This document shows positions 59,501 through 64,000 of a DNA stretch of 64,000 bases, piece by piece. The position numbers and the translations under genes were made by a program. The notes beneath the pieces were generated by a model. It saw only the letters and a program-made list of their open reading frames with translations. It was not told where the DNA came from and did no database searches. Each line of letters starts with the position of its first letter. Position 1 is the first letter of the stretch. Source of the DNA: Sebastes aleutianus (taxonomy: Eukaryota > Chordata > Actinopteri > Perciformes > Sebastidae); assembly GCA_916700875.1 (NCBI GenBank), contig CAKAKS010000066.1, forward strand, positions 12,123,361 to 12,187,360, given 5' to 3'.

Positions 59501-61096
59501 ACCCCCCCACCTGCTACAAGTGCTGCTCAACAAGGACACAGGTATCTCTGTAAGTACCGGCTGCTCGTCTCAACGGTACACAGCACTCTATAGAAACCTG
59601 TTACGACAGCGTGCAATTTAGTCCCATTCATCCTCTCTCTGAATCCTCACCAGTGTGACCCGACGCTACTTCCAGAGCCCAACCATGTGATGCTCAATCA
59701 CCTGTACGCCCTCTCCATCAAGGTAACAAATCCTCCTGTAACATATGTGCTTTTTTTATTATTATTGTTGTCCCTTGCAGTGAAATCAGCGGGAAATTAT
59801 GGATCAACTCCTTCTGTCTATCAGACAAAATATCTTGGACAACATCAAATGGATTTTGATCAAACTGTCGGGACATATATACGTGGCATTGGTTACTGTA
59901 TAGGGACATAAACATTATGGGCCCTGTTCGATAAATATCACTGGTTGTGGAGTTTATAATCGCTGTGGTGTATCAGTAAGAATACATGAGAAAGGTTTCT
60001 TGTTCTTTACTAGATGACTGTGCAGGTTTACACTTGAATGAGTGTACAGTATGTGGTTTATCTTAACTGACGCACATAATCTCTTATACAGCCAGCAAGA
60101 CAACCTTCATCCCACACATATGCATTGAACTCACTGCATTGAACTGGCAGACCAGACTACAAAGGCTAAATGAGCCAATATACCACTTAACCACTCAAAG
60201 TAGCTGATTGGCTCCTGACATGCTGGTTCACATGCTGTCCAATGTAATGAAGGGGCCGCTGTGCCTGAACTCCAAGTGAACTGCAAACCTTCTTAACAGG
60301 CCCTATATAAACAATCTATAGCTCCTGGTTCAAAGTGCATGGCGCAAGTACATTCAGGGTTGCGTCTGCATAATCTGGGCGCAAAGTAAGGCACAAGGGG
60401 CAAGGGGGGTTTTATTTAATCTCTTAATTATCATAGGTGTGTTTTGGGCGTAGCAGGAATTAAACCAATCAGAGTATCATCTCCCATTCCCTTTAAAAGC
60501 CAGGTGCGCCTGCACTGGGCGCTTTGCTATTTGAAAGGCGGATTCGGCAAATTGGAGAAGCGAGTGGTTTCCTTCTAGGGAAACAAATCTGCTCGTGCGC
60601 GACGTGAAAGATCGCGAGCAGATGTATGTGGTGCTTGGCCAGTGGACACTCTTTTTCCGCCGTCTCCTAATCCTCTGTCCCATCAACAACTCCATTTGAC
60701 TGCATATGAGCAAATGCACTTATAACCTATTTAACCGGTGCAGGCGGCACGGAGGGGCAAAATTTGCTCAGCCGTTGCCATGTTGAGAGCAATAGAAATG
60801 CTCCCAATCTCGCATTTAGCACCTTTAATATTTAATGACTTTCACTTATTTTCTGTGGTAAAGCACACTTTTTTTTCACTTTTTTCTATTATTATGCACA
60901 ATGCTTCTTTTTTTATTGCCAAAAAACACAATTTTCCATTTAAATCTGCTTGAACAGTGTGAACTTCAGCTATAAATCTAATTTGTATCCAAATACTCTT
61001 CTTGTCATTGTCTTTTAGGATGGAGTGATGGTCCTCAGTGCAACGCACCGATACAAAAAGAAGTATGTGACCACGCTTCTCTACAAACCAATATAA
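56555..61096 (+). CDS. prkab1: AMP-activated protein kinase beta-1 subunit
   Basis: Seven coding exons join in frame for 265 residues (human 270): 56555-56692, 57852-58021, 58106-58199, 58340-58454, 59416-59549, 59654-59722 and 61019-61096. MGNSSSDR gives the Gly2 myristoylation site. The glycogen-binding CBM48 module covers FRWPGAAKEVFVSGSFNNWA to EGEHQYKFCVDGQWTLDP. The C-terminal domain that scaffolds the alpha and gamma subunits includes PPGPYLQEAYV, PPILPPHLLQVLLNKDTGIS, EPNHVMLNHLYALSIKDGVM and ends THRYKKKYVTTLLYKPI. The kinase complex senses AMP/ATP and controls energy metabolism. Orthology to beta-1 rather than beta-2 rests on the acidic linker after ILMDS and on the tmem233 neighbour. 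AATAAA lies at 61261-61266. Confidence 0.96.
57345..57598. repeat. Core-family repeat fragment in prkab1 intron
   Basis: It shares TACAGTTGGGCTCATTGGA, TTAGGGACCCCAGTATGCAG and CATTTTCATTCACATATCTT with the elements at 42597-43084 and 55860-56395. It is truncated at the right. Confidence 0.55.
58600..59225 (-). mobile_element. LINE 3' fragment with reverse-transcriptase C-terminal piece
   Basis: On the minus strand, about 59220 down to 58986 encodes a peptide with HNTRQ, FYKTKHGQYSLRYRGVQIWN and LSLEHFKRKLSSHLI. This is the typical C-terminal region of non-LTR retrotransposon polymerases in fish. An A/T-rich 3' UTR-like tail follows to about 58600. The upstream part is lost, so the copy is dead. 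Confidence 0.65.
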
Positions 61097-61525
61097 TCCA
61101 CAGAGCCATGACCCAGCCTCTTATTTTGAAACGCTAATAATTCCTCTGTTGTTGTACACAGCTGCCTTCGAATTGTTTTGTTAAAACTACTAAATATCTT
61201 CCTGATATCATTCAAAACATTTGTTAAATCTCTTTTTACCGTCCTGTAATCTTATAATCTAATAAAATATTGTAAAGTTAAACTTGCTGCAATGTTTGTC
61301 AATTTATGATCCAACGATGGTTACAACCTAAAGCTTCCTTACTTATGATAAAGTCAGTATCAACCAAAAACTCCAGGAGACATGAGAACAACAGGTGAAT
61401 GTTTTTGATATTTTCATTTTAACTTCACTTGACCCAGATGTGTCAATAGAGTTTTAGTTGATAGAGCGACCAAACTTGATGCGTAAGTGGAAAGCTGCCA
61501 AAGCCTCGAGTGTTGCTTTACATAA

Positions 61526-62182
61526 TTAAAGCGGCAGTAGGCAGAATATTTTTGGCATCATTGGTCAAAAATTCCATAATAACCTTTCAGCATATTGTAA
61601 TTCAAGTGTTCCGAGAGAAAGCTAGACTTTGCACCTCCTCATGGCTCTGTTTTCAGGCTTTAGAAAATCTAGCCCGGGACGGAAGACTTTGGCCAATCAC
61701 AGGTCATTTCAGAGAGAGAGAGAGTGTTCCTATTGGCTGTTCATTCAACGAAGGTAGCTGTCAATTAATCGCAAACTCCGATCAAACGGTCAAACTAGGC
61801 AACGCTTATCAAATATGAATCAATATTCTGTTACTGTAATGCCTATTTCTCGCTTTTCAGAAACATCTTTTAGTGTTCTGTTTAGCTGTAAAATGACAAA
61901 GTTTGCTCCGGCTGGTGGGCGGTGCTTGGTATTTCCTCAACCGATCTCCACATGGCCACAAAAACGTTGTCATTTTACAGCTAAACAGTAGTCTACAAGA
62001 TGTTTCTGAAAACATTTGAGGCAAGAAATAGACATTACAATAACAGAATATTGATTCATATTTGATTGATTATTTTTTTCAGATTACCTGTCTCATGCAC
62101 TACTATCAGGATATAGTGACCGTTTCATAAAAATAATGTTTTTTAATCATATTTGCTCTATTTCTACCCACTGCTGCTTCAA
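61526..62182. mobile_element. TTAA-type foldback element, second copy
   Basis: It starts TTAAAGCGGCAGTAGGCAGA and ends CTACCCACTGCTGCTTCAA, with the right TTAA mutated to TCAA. It is homologous to 33044-34102 but lacks the hAT insertion; the empty site TTTTAGTG is at 61868-61875. It lies between the convergent prkab1 and pla2g1b 3' ends. Confidence 0.8.
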
Positions 62183-62500
62183 ATGGTCTGATCTAAATGA
62201 TCTGAAATTTTAAGACACTGTGATGGAAAAATACAAAAGTGTAATGTGCAAAGCTGCAGCCTACAAGCTCTCCAAACGTGAGCAAACAGACACGAGAACA
62301 CGCAGAGGTTGAAATTCAACTGATGGTCTTCACACTGAGGATCTCGCTTGCATATTTTATTTCAAACTGATGCCTTTGTACAAAATCAACCTCCTTTTAC
62401 AGACGATTTTGTGTAGAAAATTATAAAGAAATTAAAATTTAAAAAGAAATATGTTAGAAATCCAACATTCTCTTGTATGTTTTTTTATGGGTTGTGTAAC

Positions 62501-62625
62501 TCAGTTGACACAGTGGACTTTGGGATCCAGGTTCTTGTTTTCAGGGTTGTATGTGGCCTGAGCGAAGCAGTGAGCCGCCGCCCGATCGCACTCGCACACG
62601 GCAGCCTGGCACTTTTCGTTGGTGG
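62501..62625 (-). CDS. pla2g1b: Phospholipase A2 group IB, terminal exon (partial)
   Basis: On the minus strand the exon starts after the acceptor CTGTCTCCGCAG and reads TNEKCQAAVCECDRAAAHCF, AQATYNPENKNLDPKVHCVN, stop TGA at 62501-62503. The CECDRAAA motif holds the conserved Asp of the secreted PLA2 catalytic pair, and the Cys spacing fits the disulfide pattern of group IB. The human exon has the same layout (CNCDRNAA, KNLD, final Cys). The enzyme is a secreted, calcium-dependent pancreatic digestive phospholipase. The exons with the signal peptide, the calcium loop and the catalytic His lie right of the window. AATAAA for this strand is at 62356-62361. PLA2G1B is also next to MSI1 in human. 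Confidence 0.88.
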
Positions 62626-63016
62626 CTGCGGAGACAGAGTTGAGTCAGGAAATTGACAGATAGCTGCTCAATAATAACAACATGTGCAACTCACTCACTC
62701 ACTCATACACATATTATCACTAAGTGTCAGTGTGACAGTGCTCTGCAGTACTAGGAGAGCATTTGTTTGTACCGTAGGTACTCCTGGGAATCAAACCTCA
62801 ATTCCCGGTTGTGTAATACCTATATATAGCTGTTTAAATACAGTGGTTGTATATACAGTACCTATACACAGATGAAGCCTTGTGTAATTTTCTCTGTTTG
62901 CAGTAAAGCTACAGTCTGCTATTCACTGAATACTGCCAATGCTGTACTTTTAACTAGCTGAAGAAATCCATACAAAAACTGGATTTAAAAAAACTCAAAT
63001 ATTTTTGTTTAATTCT

Positions 63017-63303
63017 TACGACGAAGTATTCGGGCCACATTGAGGAAAAAAAAACAAAACTGATATTTTGAGAATAAAGTTATAATATTACGAGAATAAA
63101 GTCATAAGTTTACGAGAAAAAAAGTCGTATTATGAGAAAAAGTCGTAGTATTCTGAGAATAAAGTCATAATATTATAAAGTAGTAATGTTATTTTAGAGG
63201 GGAAATAGAGCAGCCTGTGTGAAAATGAGGAACGTGGAGCATCTTGTGAAGTTATACTTTAGTATAGGTTTCACAAATACTTAATCTTTTGGCACATCAG
63301 CAC

Positions 63304-63335
<32 letters not shown>

Positions 63336-63644
63336 CTTGGATTTATATAGCGCCTTTCAAGAAACCCAAGGACGCTTTAACATAGGCATAAATAAACACA
63401 ACAAAAGGAACATAACAGTAGCTAGAGGCCATAGGCTTATTATATAAGTGTCAGGACCTTGAAAAGATTGTGCAAGAAACTGCGTTTATTCTGAAGAAAG
63501 AAACACACGACTTTTGTTTTCTCGTAAAGTTATTACTTTATTCCCGTAATATTACGACTTTTTTTCTCGTAATATTACGACTTTATTCTTGAAATCTCCG
63601 ATTTCCCCCCCCCCCCCTCAATGTGGCCCTAATACTCCGTCGTA
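63017..63644. mobile_element. Foldback element with 6-bp target duplication AATTCT
   Basis: The terminal repeats TACGACGAAGTATTCGGGCC and GGCCCTAATACTCCGTCGTA are inverted. AATTCT flanks both ends (63011-63016 and 63645-63650). The arms repeat ATATTACGAGAATAAAGTCA and its complement. The middle (about 63308-63400) contains an AAT microsatellite and TTTATATAGCGCCTTTCAAG, another dispersed fish repeat, so the copy is probably nested. It lies in a pla2g1b intron. Confidence 0.8.
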
Positions 63645-63672
63645 AATTCTCAACGGTGTCATTGTAGAATTA

Positions 63673-64000
63673 AGGGCTGGGCAATACATCGATATTATAT
63701 ATATCGATATTGTGATATGAGACTGGATATCATCTTAGATAGATATCGTAATATGGCATGAATGTGGTCTTTTCCTGGTTTTAAAGGCTACATTGCAGTA
63801 AATTGATGTAATTTTCTGAACTTACCAGACTGTTCTAGCTGTTCTATTATTTGTCTTTAACTACTTAGTCATTATATCCACATTACTGATGATTATTTAT
63901 CAAAAATCTCATTGTGTAAATATTTTGTGAAAGCATCAATAGTCAACCATACAATATAGTCGCAATATTGATATAGAGGTATTTGGTAAAAAATATCGTG
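63673..64000. mobile_element. MITE starting GGGCTGGGCAATACATCGAT, cut by window edge
   Basis: The left end AGGGCTGGGCAATACATCGA and the following TATCGATATT repeats match, from memory, a common hAT-type MITE in vertebrates. The right end reads AATATCG near 63990 but runs off the window. Confidence 0.45.

Noticed and set aside
1..64000. Bacterial-type systems, CRISPR arrays, tRNA and rRNA genes
   Set aside because: The window is vertebrate nuclear DNA; the direct repeats present are microsatellites or transposon arms, and no tRNA or rRNA pattern was seen.

Overview
The window is vertebrate nuclear DNA, most likely from a percomorph teleost fish. The evidence is intron-rich genes with consensus GT-AG splice sites, proteins close to human 12q24 genes but with fish-like differences, AT-rich intergenic DNA, and many short DNA transposons of the TTAA-flanked, hAT-like and foldback types that I recognise as common in spiny-rayed fishes. 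No bacterial-style operon, CRISPR array or rRNA/tRNA gene was seen.

Seven protein genes can be read exon by exon. From left to right they are: unc119b (+, exons 2-5, first exon off the left edge), custos/C12orf43 (+, six exons), hnf1a (-, ten exons), msi1 (+, fourteen coding exons over 22 kb), tmem233 (+, two coding exons), prkab1 (+, seven coding exons) and the last exon of pla2g1b (-). All seven have orthologues in human 12q24.23-q24.31, so this is one conserved linkage group, locally reshuffled. custos and hnf1a meet tail to tail, hnf1a and msi1 are head to head across about 7.9 kb, msi1-tmem233-prkab1 run in tandem, and prkab1 and pla2g1b are tail to tail.

The genes do not form one pathway. 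They cover a lipid-binding chaperone for myristoylated proteins (unc119b), a Wnt-related nuclear protein (custos), a liver/pancreas/gut homeodomain factor (hnf1a), a neural stem-cell RNA-binding repressor (msi1), a CD225-family membrane protein (tmem233), the AMPK beta-1 subunit (prkab1) and a pancreatic digestive phospholipase (pla2g1b).

The space between exons is mostly transposon debris. Several insertions can be proven from the window itself by target-site duplications, nesting, and paralogous copies that keep the empty target site. The most interesting signals are regulatory. A compact RFX X-box/SOX/E-box cluster lies in msi1 intron 6. Further X-boxes lie in the msi1 promoter and in a transposon just upstream. 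HNF4-type sites lie upstream of hnf1a. Overlapping poly(A) signals on opposite strands lie between custos and hnf1a.
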